Assembly: GCA_038748775.1 (NCBI GenBank)
Contig: JBCDIT010000009.1
Coordinates: 124,001 to 188,000 of the forward strand
Direction: 5' to 3'
DNA: 64,000 nucleotides
From: DAIQNV01 sp038748775
GTDB lineage: Bacteria; Planctomycetota; Phycisphaerae; Phycisphaerales; UBA1924
Shown: positions 27,181 to 36,450 of the stretch, one piece after another
How positions within the stretch are numbered: the stretch's first letter is position 1
How the letters are laid out: every line of letters begins with the position of its first letter
The notes under the pieces: generated by a model
Seen by the model: the letters and a program-made list of their open reading frames with translations, nothing else
What the model was told of the DNA's origin: nothing
Database searches by the model: none
Made by a program: the position numbers and the translations under genes

Positions 27181-27514
27181 TAACCACCGACCGACGAGCA
27201 GCCAGTGGCACGTTGTTGAGGTTCGGCTTGTTCCACTGGCGGCTTGTCCGCCAGTGTTTTTGGCGAGCGCCGGCAATGCACTGGCAGTCAAGCCACTAGT
27301 GACACCTCCGAACCCGTTCTTGGCTCCGACCCGTTCGTTCGGTACGCTCTTGTGTCCGCATTGACGGGGAGTGGGGAGTAAACCACCTACGCGTGTTCGG
27401 CGGTGTTCTGTCCGTTGCCTCCGCGGCTCTCCAGTTCGTGGTCGCCGATAACAGGGCGTGCTCGGTCTCAGTAGCACCGATGCTTTCGTTCGTTTGTTCG
27501 ATAGGAGTACGCCC
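27181..27514. other. intergenic region rich in CCACTGGC/GCCAGTGG motifs
   Basis: In this 334-base gap the octamer GCCAGTGG and its complement or near-complement recur in alternating orientation: GCCAGTGG at 27201, CCACTGGC at 27233, GCCAGTG at 27250, CACTGGC near 27280 and GCCACT near 27292. The central pair forms the terminator. No gene is seen. Confidence 0.5.
27234..27262 (+). terminator. rho-independent terminator of NtrC-type regulator gene
   Basis: Stem CACTGGCGG (27234-27242) with CCGCCAGTG (27248-27256) around a 5-base loop, then TTTTT. It lies 53 bases after the stop codon. Confidence 0.85.
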
Positions 27515-28264
27515 GTGAGGCACACTTTCGCCATCGTCGCACTCTCGCTCGTGACGTCGTCGACCTTCGCCCAGCCGATGAGCACGTTCGGCACCGATGC
27601 AGAGGACTGGCGAGCGATCGATGACGCCAACGCTATCCGCAGCACGCAATGGGTCGCTGCCGGTGGATCGCCCGGTGGATACATCGAGCGCGACGACTTT
27701 GGTTCCGGGAGCTATTTCTTCCTCGCCCCGTCGGCGTTCCTTGGTGACCTCTCTTCGTTCGTCGGCGGTCAACTGCAATTTGCCTTGCGTTCCGTCGGCG
27801 ACGCCGATCTCTCGACACAAACCGATGACATTGTGATCATCGGGTCCGCGGGACGCATCAACCTTGATGTTCCGACGTCGCGCAACCCGGGGCCCTCGTG
27901 GACATCCTTCTCGATCGGCCTGTCTGACATGGAGCCTTGGGTGTACGACGGACCGCTGAGCAACCTGTCGCAGAACGAACTCATCGGCGCCGTGCTCACC
28001 GACGTGACAGAGCTGCGCATCCGCGGCGATTGGCGAGAAGGCCCCGACACCGGCAGCCTCGATACGGTGTCGCTCGTCGCTGGCAACTGCAACCCTGCCG
28101 ATCTCGCCCTCCCGTTCGGCCTTCTCGACCTCGCGGACATCGACGCGTTCATCGCGGCGTTTGTGGCAGAGGACGCCTTGGCAGACATCGTGGCCCCGTT
28201 CGGCGTGATCGACCTCGGCGACATAGACGCGTTTATCGCGAGCTTCCTCGGCGGGTGTCCCTGA
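27515..28264 (+). CDS. secreted laminin-B-like protein with GC-type dockerin
   Basis: A 249-residue secreted protein. A GTG start at 27515 with AGGAG at 27503-27507 (7-base spacing) gives a clean signal peptide ending STFAQP. Residues about 20-185 resemble the laminin B (domain IV) fold seen in many Phycisphaerae secreted proteins: GGYIERDDFGSGSYFFLAP, FLGDLSSFVGGQLQFALR. The last 58 residues form a GC-type dockerin: CNPADLA, then two copies of 'DxxDIDAFIA(A/S)F' and a closing GGCP. The frame upstream to 27458 is rejected. It shares the anchoring module with the protein at 21553, so both probably attach to the same cell-surface partner. Confidence 0.75.
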   Translation: MRHTFAIVALSLVTSSTFAQPMSTFGTDAEDWRAIDDANAIRSTQWVAAGGSPGGYIERDDFGSGSYFFLAPSAFLGDLSSFVGGQLQFALRSVGDADLSTQTDDIVIIGSAGRINLDVPTSRNPGPSWTSFSIGLSDMEPWVYDGPLSNLSQNELIGAVLTDVTELRIRGDWREGPDTGSLDTVSLVAGNCNPADLALPFGLLDLADIDAFIAAFVAEDALADIVAPFGVIDLGDIDAFIASFLGGCP

Positions 28265-28286
28265 CGGGCTGCCCTTCATCCAACAC

Positions 28287-28315
28287 TTGACGCGATCTGG
28301 CCAGTGCCCTGTTTA
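28287..28315 (+). promoter_or_regulatory. possible sigma-70-type promoter for hybrid kinase gene
   Basis: TTGACG (28287-28292) and TGTTTA (28310-28315) are separated by exactly 17 bases, 152 bases before the kinase ATG. The -35 matches consensus at five of six positions and the -10 is weaker. This is the best -35/-10 pair noticed, not a tested promoter. Confidence 0.3.
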
Positions 28316-28467
28316 GGTGTCAGGCGATGTACTCGCTTTCGTGGGGCGGCCGCGTCTGAATGGGTTGTGTTTGCACGCTATAGCGGGATTCGTCCGATTC
28401 GACCCAGAAGGCGTCTGGCTAGGTCGCCGATATCTGACCGGGAGCACCGCGAGCCCCCGACCGAACG

Positions 28468-31400
28468 ATGACCGCATTCACACGCCATTCCCGAAGACGT
28501 CCGGGTCGAGACGACCTGCGGAAGCAGTTCGGCGCGATCATTGTTGTGGGAGTGGTGACCTTGGTGGTGATGACCACGGTCGCGGTCACCCTGTCGTACC
28601 GGTTGAGTTCTCGCTGGGAAACGACAACGCGATACACCGCTGCGAAGAAGTCGGCAATGATTGATCTTGTCGCGGCCGTTGGGTACGGCGGTGTTATCCA
28701 CGACTTCAAGAAGTTTGTCTTGCGTGGTCACGCTCGGTACAGCGAGGCCGCGAACCGTGGTCTTTCCGAAGCGCGCCAGATCGTCGAGCGATACCGCGCT
28801 GTGCCGGTGATCTGTGAAGAAGAAACCGTTGCGCTCGATGATATCGAGGCGTTTCTCGATGAGTACGCCGCGGCACTCACCCGGGCACGTGTGCAGGGTG
28901 ATGACGCGGCCTCTCGCGACGCGTTCGCGCGCGTCGACGACAGCGTTTTCGACGCCGCGTTTAACCGCTTGCGGGAGATCGTTCGCCGCGATTATCTCGC
29001 GGCGCGGGCCGCGTTCGGCGATGAACTCCGGACCGCGGTGATCGCTTGGGTCGGGGTAGGGTCGGTGGGTATCGTTGTGATGGTCGGCGTTGGGCACCGC
29101 GTTCTATCGAGGGGTACCCACGAGGTTGCCGAAGCGATCGACGATCTCGCGCATGCGGAGGCGTTGCTCCAAGAGACAGGGCGCGTTGCGAAGATCGGCG
29201 GATGGATGGTCGACCTCGAGACGATGACGCCGGTCTGGACCGACGAGGTGCGGCGGATCCACGAGGTCCCCGACGACTATCAGCCCAATCTCGAAAATGC
29301 CATCAGTTTCTACGCCCCGGAAGCCCGGGGAATGGTCCAGTCGTTGGTCGAACGGGGAATCGCGACGGGCGAGGCCTGGAACATCGAGGCGCCGTTGGAT
29401 ACCGCGAAGGGACGGCGGATCTGGGTTCGGGCTCTCGGAAAGCCGGAGATGGTCGACGGCAAATGCGTGAAGCTCTGGGGCGCGTTCCAAGACATCACGG
29501 AAGTTGTCGAGGCTCGCCGAGAGTTCGAGGCGCTCCAAGCGAGGTTCGAGCGGGCTATCGCCGGCACGTCGGACGGTCTTTGGGAATACACCCCCGCGAC
29601 CGGAGACATGTGGCTCGCCGATCAGTTCAAGCGGCTCGTCGGTATCCCGGAGGACGAGCTCGAGAGTTTCGATGCCTGCTTCCGCTCATTCGAGTCGGTC
29701 CTGAACCCGCTCGACAGGCGGAGGGTGATTTCCGCGATTCACGCTCACGTCGAGCAGGGGGCCGCGTTTGATGAATCGTTCCGCTTGGCGGTCCGCGAAC
29801 GGGGCTATCGGTGGTTCCGGGCCAGGGCAACATCGGAGCGAGACGAACGGGGGCGGTCGATCCGGATGTCGGGAGCGATCACCGACGTTCATGATGAGCG
29901 GACGGCCCAGAACCGACTCGAGCTGGCGGCGCGTGCCGCGAGCGTCGGGCTTTGGGACTGGGACGTCCCGTCGGGCGAGGTGTACTTCAACGACACGTAC
30001 GAGACCATGCTGGGGTACGAGCCGGGTGAGCTTGCAGGATGCGTCGAGACCTGGATCGATCTCGTGCATCCAGACGATGGCCCGAAGGCGCACGGGCGCG
30101 TGAGGGCGTGCCTTGAGGGAGAGGAAACTTTCTACGTGAGCGAGTTTCGTTTCCGTCGAAAGGACGGCGAGTGGATGTGGATCCGCGCCGCCGGGGAAGT
30201 GGTCGAACGCGAGCCCGACGGCTCGCCGAAGCGCATGATCGGAGTGCATGTCGACATCCAAGCGCTTCGCAAGGCGATCGAAGCCTCGGAGCAAGCGAGC
30301 CGTGCGAAGAGCGAGTTCCTTGCGCACATGAGCCACGAGATCCGCACCCCCCTGACCGCGATCCTGGGCTTCACGGACCTGCTCTGTGACAACGCGTTCG
30401 ACGATCGCGAGGGCGAACTCGACGCGGTTCGGACGATTCAGATCAACGCGACGCACCTGCTCTCGGTGATCAACGACATTCTCGACGTATCGAAGATCGA
30501 AGCGGGGCAGATGTCGATCGAACGGATCGAGACCGATCCGGCGGCGATCGTCGAGGAATTGGCGACGCTCGTCCGTCCGAAAGCAGAGCTGCGCGGCATC
30601 GAACTCCAAGTGCGTTACGCGTCGCCGATCCCTCGGACGATCGAGACCGACCCGACGCGACTTCGCCAGATCCTGCTCAACCTTGTCGGGAACGCGATCA
30701 AGTTCACCGAGCGGGGCTCGGTCACGATCAGGGTCAGCGCGGCTGCCGACACTGGTGAGATGCGATTCGCGATCGAAGACACCGGGATCGGGATGCCCCC
30801 CGAACGCCTCGACGTCATCCGCAGGTTCGAGCCATTCCAGCAGGGTGACGCGAGCATGTCGAGGAAGTTCGGCGGGACGGGGCTCGGACTCCGAATCTCG
30901 CACGCGCTCTCCGTGCTGCTCGCGGGTCGGCTCGAGGTCGATTCGACCCGTGGGGATGGCTGCGTGTTCACCTCGATCATCGGCGGGGGTGACTTCAGCG
31001 AGGCCGAGATGTACGTCCCGGGCGGCTCCGATGAAGACACCTCAAGTCTTCCGCTCCCGGGTCGCACCGCCGCGACAGGATCCGATGGCCGGGCCCTCGA
31101 TGGAGTCCACGTGCTCCTGGCGGAGGACGGCATCGACAACCAGCGGTTAATCGCATTCCATTTGAAGCGTGCTGGGGCGGACGTCACCCTCTGCAACAAC
31201 GGTCGCGAGGCGGTCGACGCGATGGAGCAAGCCGGTCCGGACGATCAGCCGTCGCTGATCCTGATGGACATGCAGATGCCCGAACTCGATGGCTACGAGG
31301 CGACCAAACTGCTCCGCGATCGGGGGTGCGACACACCGATCATCGCGATCACCGCCCACGCGATGGAAGGCGATCAAGAGCGGTGCATCGAAGCCGGCTG

Positions 31401-31470
31401 CGACGCGTACCAGAGCAAGCCGATCGACGCGGCCACGCTGATCAAGGTGTGTGCTCGATACGCCGCGTAA
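28468..31470 (+). CDS. hybrid sensor histidine kinase with PAS domains
   Basis: A 1000-residue membrane sensor kinase. Two transmembrane helices (about 21-45 and 190-210) flank an extracytoplasmic helical sensor. Three PAS/PAC units follow (about 230-350, 360-480 and 490-610; the third has MLGYEPGEL and the WMWIRAAGEVVER PAC segment). The HisKA box is SHEIRTP with H623. The HATPase region has LVGNAIKFTERG, D-T-G-I-G-M and GGTGLGL. A C-terminal receiver has D934 in LILMDMQMPELDGYEAT and the conserved Lys in SKPID. Phosphoryl flow H623 to D934 is expected. A separate Hpt protein and output regulator are not adjacent. Its stop lies 9 bases from the convergent permease gene. Confidence 0.93.
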   Translation: MTAFTRHSRRRPGRDDLRKQFGAIIVVGVVTLVVMTTVAVTLSYRLSSRWETTTRYTAAKKSAMIDLVAAVGYGGVIHDFKKFVLRGHARYSEAANRGLSEARQIVERYRAVPVICEEETVALDDIEAFLDEYAAALTRARVQGDDAASRDAFARVDDSVFDAAFNRLREIVRRDYLAARAAFGDELRTAVIAWVGVGSVGIVVMVGVGHRVLSRGTHEVAEAIDDLAHAEALLQETGRVAKIGGWMVDLETMTPVWTDEVRRIHEVPDDYQPNLENAISFYAPEARGMVQSLVERGIATGEAWNIEAPLDTAKGRRIWVRALGKPEMVDGKCVKLWGAFQDITEVVEARREFEALQARFERAIAGTSDGLWEYTPATGDMWLADQFKRLVGIPEDELESFDACFRSFESVLNPLDRRRVISAIHAHVEQGAAFDESFRLAVRERGYRWFRARATSERDERGRSIRMSGAITDVHDERTAQNRLELAARAASVGLWDWDVPSGEVYFNDTYETMLGYEPGELAGCVETWIDLVHPDDGPKAHGRVRACLEGEETFYVSEFRFRRKDGEWMWIRAAGEVVEREPDGSPKRMIGVHVDIQALRKAIEASEQASRAKSEFLAHMSHEIRTPLTAILGFTDLLCDNAFDDREGELDAVRTIQINATHLLSVINDILDVSKIEAGQMSIERIETDPAAIVEELATLVRPKAELRGIELQVRYASPIPRTIETDPTRLRQILLNLVGNAIKFTERGSVTIRVSAAADTGEMRFAIEDTGIGMPPERLDVIRRFEPFQQGDASMSRKFGGTGLGLRISHALSVLLAGRLEVDSTRGDGCVFTSIIGGGDFSEAEMYVPGGSDEDTSSLPLPGRTAATGSDGRALDGVHVLLAEDGIDNQRLIAFHLKRAGADVTLCNNGREAVDAMEQAGPDDQPSLILMDMQMPELDGYEATKLLRDRGCDTPIIAITAHAMEGDQERCIEAGCDAYQSKPIDAATLIKVCARYAA

Positions 31471-31479
31471 GCGATCCGG

Positions 31480-32838
31480 TCAGCCGACGTCACGGCCCTC
31501 GAACAGGATCACCGCGATCGCGAGGCACGCGCCGACCTGGGCGAGCGCGTAGACCACGATGAGCCCGAGGTGGCTGAGCGGTATCGGGGCGGCCTGCGTC
31601 ACGGCGTCGACGAGCCAGAACGCGTGCATGTTGGGCACGACCGCCCAGACGCTCGCGAAGACCGGGTTCAGCGTCGTCGGCTGGATGAAGAGGAAGTCGC
31701 CGACCTCCGGTGCACGCCGCAGGTCGAGCGGGCTGCCCCCGACGTGCTTCACACGGATGTCCTTGCCCACCACCTCGGTGATGACCAGCGCCGGCGGTAC
31801 TTCCGGCGGGAAAAGGTCGTTTTCGAGGTCGACGTCGGGCCCTGGAGGATCGAAGCGTGGAACCGCGATGCCCAGGCCGTTCGGCGACGGGCCGAAGTAG
31901 ATCGGCATGCCGATCTCAAGCGTGATCTCGTGGGGGGCCTCGGTGGTGAGGACCGCTTCATCGCCCGGATCGAGCAGGCCCACGTCGTCGTCTCGTTCGT
32001 AGACGATCTCGTCGATCGTCGCGAAGGCATCGTTTTGGAACGCCCGCTTCCCGAGAAGGTGGTTCGAGAGGAGCCCGGTGACGAACACGCCGGCGCACGC
32101 GACGATCGTCATCACCTGGCCGAGGCGGGTGGACGCGGCGACCGCGACACCCGTCACGACCATGAGCGCCCCGCCGAGCGCGGCGCAGGCCATCAGGATC
32201 TGCGGTTTGAGGTCCGTCGTGATCGGCTGCATCGCCCACTCGTCGCTGAAGACGAGCGTGAGCACGTAGGCCCCGACGTGAAGCGGGAGCAGTGTGAGCG
32301 TAAACGTTTGGTTGAACGACCAGTTGTACATGAAGTTGACAAAGGCGGCGAAGACGCCGGCGAGAGCAAACGATCCGGCCCCGAACAGAATCGCTGGCCA
32401 ATCGATGATGTCGGCGGCGGTGGTCATCACGCCGTGCCGAATCGCGAAGAGCAACTGAGTGATCAGGATGACGCTGGCGATCGCCATCGCGCCGGTGACG
32501 CCGATGAACTTCCCAAACACGACAGACGGACGACCGATCGGCTTGGAGACGACGGTGAGCACCGTCTTGTTGTCGATCTCCCGGGTGAGCGCCGCCGTCG
32601 CGATGAATGACGCGAGGATGATGCCCCCGACAAAGACGGTGGCCATACCCACGTCGAGGAGCATCTTGTCGTCCCCGGTCACTTCTCCATCCGCGTAGAT
32701 CCGGTATCCCATGGAGTAACCGGTCGCGGCGGTGGTGAGGTACTGGAGAAGGCCGCAGACCAGGACGACGACGAAAATGGTCGGCTGCCTGAGCGACTCG
32801 ATAAAGGTGTTGCGGGCGATGCTGAGGGCCGCGGTCAT
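31480..32838 (-). CDS. ABC-2-type transporter permease (lone)
   Basis: A 452-residue integral membrane protein with an N-terminal helix (about 17-37), a cluster of helices up to about 265, an extracytoplasmic Asp/Pro-rich domain (about 270-395) and C-terminal helices. The cytoplasmic loop 'LTREIDNKTVLTVVSKPIGR..VVFGKFIGV' is characteristic of ABC-2 permeases and resembles the same loop of the permease at 39159, as does the layout of the C-terminal end. No ATPase gene accompanies it. ATG 32838 has GGAGA at good spacing. It diverges from the SPFH/ABC block and may share that block's ATPase. Confidence 0.78.
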   Translation of the reverse strand: MTAALSIARNTFIESLRQPTIFVVVLVCGLLQYLTTAATGYSMGYRIYADGEVTGDDKMLLDVGMATVFVGGIILASFIATAALTREIDNKTVLTVVSKPIGRPSVVFGKFIGVTGAMAIASVILITQLLFAIRHGVMTTAADIIDWPAILFGAGSFALAGVFAAFVNFMYNWSFNQTFTLTLLPLHVGAYVLTLVFSDEWAMQPITTDLKPQILMACAALGGALMVVTGVAVAASTRLGQVMTIVACAGVFVTGLLSNHLLGKRAFQNDAFATIDEIVYERDDDVGLLDPGDEAVLTTEAPHEITLEIGMPIYFGPSPNGLGIAVPRFDPPGPDVDLENDLFPPEVPPALVITEVVGKDIRVKHVGGSPLDLRRAPEVGDFLFIQPTTLNPVFASVWAVVPNMHAFWLVDAVTQAAPIPLSHLGLIVVYALAQVGACLAIAVILFEGRDVG

Positions 32839-33279
32839 GGGGGTCTCCGAGAGGCCTAGCCATCATCGGGCGGGTCGAGGCGCACCCGATGGACTGAGGT
32901 TCTATGCGACGCGCGCCGTCGAAGCGTTCGGCTGTGGAGAGATCGTTGAGAACTTTTCACGGCTCGCCGAACACCGGTCCCACCGGGGCGTACACCGATA
33001 CGCGCGCGGGTACCGGCGGCCGGTGGACGCCAGGGGCCGAGTTGCGTTGAATAAGCCCTTCGGCAGATCCGGGGGGCCGAGACGCGGCAACTGGGGGGGA
33101 GAGCAGCCGCATTCCGGTGAGCCGTGTCCGTTGTGGCGCGGTGGATCGCCTTTGGCCGGCGGATGGGCGGTGACCCCACTGTCGGACCCCATCCCGGGTT
33201 CTCGACGAGGGCTCGGATCTCGGTGCTGGGTAGATTCTTGAGAGCGGCGAGCCGCTTGTTACGGAGCGTGTCGACATCT
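32839..33279. other. divergent intergenic region, permease / SPFH block
   Basis: These 441 bases separate the lone permease from the SPFH/ABC gene block and should hold promoters for both. The reading frame of the first SPFH gene stays open back to 33124, but that part is Arg-rich and unlike protein. No terminator, RNA or known operator was recognised. Confidence 0.45.
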
Positions 33280-35364
33280 ATGCAGGGTGATGTCATCAAC
33301 TACGGTCGGGCGACCTCGGTCGGCGTCTTGGGTGCGGTCATCCAGACGCTGCTCGCGATCGCGTTTGCGATCTACGCGGCCTACAGCGGCTCTGACCACG
33401 CCGCGTGGACCGCGACGATCTACATCGCGATGGGCATCCCGGTGTGGCTGTCACTGGTGCTGCTCTTCGATCAGCACCGCCGCGAACGGCTGGAGGCGAT
33501 CGAGGCCGAGCGGTTGGCGCTCGATCCGATGGGCAGCGCGTTCGAGCAATCGGGCGAAGAGCTCCGGGTTGCCGCTCGTCGCTTGGCCGGGATCCAGAAG
33601 TACGTGATCCCGATCATCGGTCTCTCGGTGGCGAGCGTCCTGGTCAGCGTCGGCTTTGTTCGGTTCGGGCAAGGGTCGTCCATCGCGGCGGACGCTGGAT
33701 TTGCGGTCGCCAAGCACAGCGGCTGGGCCATCGCGGTTAGCCTCGCTGCCGCGTTCGTTGGCTTTGTATTCGCCCGTTTCGTCTCCGGAATGGGCAAGCA
33801 GCGCGTTTGGGCGGCACTCAAGGGTGGAGCCTCGGTTGCCGTCGGTTCGGCGGTGCTGGGTTTGGCGATCGCCATCGGCCACCTCGTAGAAACCGTCGGT
33901 GGGGGAACGATCTTCCTCCAGTACCTCCCGGTGATTTTCTCGGCTGCCTTGATCGTCTTCGGCTTCGAGATCGTCCTGAACTTTGTTCTCGACATCTACC
34001 GCCCGAGGGCTGCCGGCGAGGACCCGCGTCCTTGCTTTGACAGTCGATTGCTCGGCTTGCTCGCGGCCCCCGACAAGATCGCGGAGAACATCGGCGAGGC
34101 CGTGAACTACCAGTTCGGGGTTGAAGTCTCCGAGACCTGGTTTTACCAACTCGTCCAGCGGTGGTGGCCGGCGCTCGTCGGCCTCGCGCTGTTCCTTGTG
34201 TGGGGCATGACGTCGTTCGCGGTGATCGAGCCGCACCAACGGGCCTTGATCTTGCGCTTCGGGAAGGTCGTGAAGGAGAACGTTGAGCCGGGGCTGCACT
34301 TCAAGTGGCCCTACCCGATCGGTTCGGTATACATCCCGACGACGGTGGAAGAGGGTTCGGACGGACGCTTCTACGAAGCGGAGACCGTGACCGGCATCCG
34401 CACGATGCAACTCGGGACGAACCCGGCTCGCGAGGACACCAAGGCGATTCTCTGGACAGAGCAGCACGCGATTGTGGAGCTGTTCAACCTCGTTCAGCCT
34501 GCGTCGTTCGGGACGTCAAGCGATGAAGATTCCGGCGAGACCGACCTTTCGCTTGTCGCGATCGAGCTGCCGGTGCAGTGGTCGGTGGTCGACGTCAAGA
34601 AGTACGACAGCTTCGCGCAGCCCGGGCATAGGGCGGACCTGCTCAAGGCGATCGGCCAGCGGACCGCGATGCTCTACCTCAGCGAGTTCTCGATTGACGA
34701 AGTGCTCGCGACGCGTCGCACCGAAATTCAGCGGGGCCTGAAGGAGCGTCTCGAAGCCGAGTTCGCCAAGCTCGGCGAAAACGGCGCGGGAGTTGAAGTG
34801 CATTTCGTCGGCGCGTCGAACCCCCACCCGCCGCAAGACGCGGCGCCGAGCTTCGAACGCGTCGTCCAGGCGCGTCAGGTGCGAGAGAGCCGGATCGAGG
34901 CGGCCCGGGAAGAACAGATCCAGGTGCTCACCGAGGCGGCCGGCAGCGTCGACCTCGCGACGAGCATCGTCGATGAACTCGACGCGATCAACGACCTCCG
35001 TGCGGTCGACGCCGTCGAGGACGTGATCGTCTCCCGCGAGTTCGACGTCCAGCGGTTGCTCGAGGGCGCCGGCGGCGAGGCCGGGGCGTTGCTCATCGAT
35101 GCCTCTGCCCAACGGTGGGCCAGACACATGGGCGAGCGGGCAAGGGCGGAGCTCTACACCGGGCAGATCGACGCCTACGACGCGAGCCCATTGCTCTTCC
35201 GCAGCTCAAGGTACTTCGACGCCCTCAAGGAAGCGATGGCCGATGCCCGCGTCTTCCTCACGGCGAGCGACATGCGAGAGGACCTAACGGTCCGGCTCGA
35301 ACTGATGACCCGAGATTCAGGCGTCGCGATCTTCGGCGACGAGACGGTGGCCCCGGGGCCGTAA
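33280..35364 (+). CDS. multi-span SPFH/band-7 protein (HflK-like)
   Basis: A 694-residue protein that joins about seven predicted transmembrane helices (near 13-35, 44-63, 108-127, 148-167, 185-205, 211-238 and 297-316) to a C-terminal SPFH/band-7 domain (about 312-600). The entry to that domain, VIEPHQRALILRFGK then EPGLHFKWPYPIGSV, is typical of HflK/HflC. Ordinary HflK has one span. The end (about 520-690) is helical and charged. The start is uncertain: ATG 33280 has no well-spaced Shine-Dalgarno, while GGAG at 33263 is close to an in-frame GTG 33268. It is the first gene of a six-gene block, 87 bases before the next. Family members scaffold membrane proteases or microdomains; the specific role here is unknown. 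Confidence 0.75.
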   Translation: MQGDVINYGRATSVGVLGAVIQTLLAIAFAIYAAYSGSDHAAWTATIYIAMGIPVWLSLVLLFDQHRRERLEAIEAERLALDPMGSAFEQSGEELRVAARRLAGIQKYVIPIIGLSVASVLVSVGFVRFGQGSSIAADAGFAVAKHSGWAIAVSLAAAFVGFVFARFVSGMGKQRVWAALKGGASVAVGSAVLGLAIAIGHLVETVGGGTIFLQYLPVIFSAALIVFGFEIVLNFVLDIYRPRAAGEDPRPCFDSRLLGLLAAPDKIAENIGEAVNYQFGVEVSETWFYQLVQRWWPALVGLALFLVWGMTSFAVIEPHQRALILRFGKVVKENVEPGLHFKWPYPIGSVYIPTTVEEGSDGRFYEAETVTGIRTMQLGTNPAREDTKAILWTEQHAIVELFNLVQPASFGTSSDEDSGETDLSLVAIELPVQWSVVDVKKYDSFAQPGHRADLLKAIGQRTAMLYLSEFSIDEVLATRRTEIQRGLKERLEAEFAKLGENGAGVEVHFVGASNPHPPQDAAPSFERVVQARQVRESRIEAAREEQIQVLTEAAGSVDLATSIVDELDAINDLRAVDAVEDVIVSREFDVQRLLEGAGGEAGALLIDASAQRWARHMGERARAELYTGQIDAYDASPLLFRSSRYFDALKEAMADARVFLTASDMREDLTVRLELMTRDSGVAIFGDETVAPGP

Positions 35365-35451
35365 TCGACTTTCGGGGTAGGGACAGAACCGTCGGCTGCG
35401 GCTGGCGAACCGGTGACCGAACGGGCAGAGAGCCCTGACTGGAGCTGAGCG

Positions 35452-36450
35452 TTGCAATCGTTGATCCGAATCGTGATCGTCGTGCTGTTCCTCGCGGCCA
35501 TCGCCGCCTTCACGTTCTCGTACACCGTGCGCTTCACCGAATCGGCGGTAACAACGACGTTCGGGCGGGCCGGTGACGGGGCGATCCAGGACGAGCCCGG
35601 GCTGAAGTTCAAGTGGCCCTACCCGATCCAGAGCGTGACCAAATACGACCAGCGCCTGAGGCTTCTCCAGGCCAAGTCGGCGACCCAGCAGACGGCCGAC
35701 GACAGCCAGATCGTGGTCGAGGCGTTCGCGACGTGGCGCGTGTCCGACCCGCTCAAGTTCTATCAGCGATTCAGCAACGCCGGGCAGCGATCGGCCGACC
35801 ACTTCCGCCAGGCCCAAGAGAACCTCGCGGCGAGGCTCACCAGCGCGATGGGCGAGACGAGCAAGTTCCGTCTCTCCGAGCTGTTCACCGCCGAACAGAA
35901 CGCCAGCCAGCTTCCCCAACTCGAAGATCGCATGTTCGCAGCGATCTCCGCGTCGACCGACGGCGCGCCGAGCCTGACTGAGTACGGAGTCGAGGTCACC
36001 AGCGTCGGCATCAACCGAATCGAGCTCCCCGCCGAAACGACCACAAAGGTCATCGAGCGCATGGGCGCGAACCGCGACCGCTTGGCTCAAGAACTCGAGA
36101 GCCAGGGCACCGCCCGCGCGACCGCCATCGAGGCTCAGGCCCAGGCCGACGCGGAGAAAATCCGCAGGTTCGCCGATCGCCGGGCGTCGGAGATCCGGGC
36201 CCGGGGCGAGCGCGAGGCGGCTGAGTTTCTCGCCCAGATGAACGAGAACGTCGAGCTCGCGGTCTTCCTCCAGAACCTCGAGCTGATGCGCGAGGCGATG
36301 GCCAAGCGGTTCACCTTCATTATGAGCGAGGACGACTTCGGCTTCAGCCTCTTCAACCCGCGCGCGATCGCTGAGTCGGAAGGGTTGCCTTCGCTGGGCG
36401 GTGATCCGGTCGAAAGCGAGCAGGCGTCGATCGAAGGGGGGCGTCCTTGA
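35452..36450 (+). CDS. SPFH/band-7 protein (HflC-like)
   Basis: A 332-residue protein with one N-terminal membrane anchor (about 3-25) and a full SPFH domain. 'EPGLKFKWPYPIQSV' is nearly identical to the matching segment of the preceding gene product. The end is a helical Ala/Glu/Arg-rich stretch (about 200-285), as in HflC, where it mediates ring assembly. The start is TTG 35452 with GGAG at 35441-35444, 7 bases upstream. Its stop overlaps the next start as TTGA, suggesting coupled translation. No FtsH gene is in the window, so a protease link is unsupported here. Confidence 0.85.
   Translation: MQSLIRIVIVVLFLAAIAAFTFSYTVRFTESAVTTTFGRAGDGAIQDEPGLKFKWPYPIQSVTKYDQRLRLLQAKSATQQTADDSQIVVEAFATWRVSDPLKFYQRFSNAGQRSADHFRQAQENLAARLTSAMGETSKFRLSELFTAEQNASQLPQLEDRMFAAISASTDGAPSLTEYGVEVTSVGINRIELPAETTTKVIERMGANRDRLAQELESQGTARATAIEAQAQADAEKIRRFADRRASEIRARGEREAAEFLAQMNENVELAVFLQNLELMREAMAKRFTFIMSEDDFGFSLFNPRAIAESEGLPSLGGDPVESEQASIEGGRP

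Noticed and set aside
27203..27222. TGGCACGTTGTTGAG as a possible sigma-54 promoter after the NtrC-type gene
   Set aside because: The -24 half fits, but the -12 half has AG where GC is required at the fixed spacing, and the motif belongs to the local GCCAGTGG repeat cluster.
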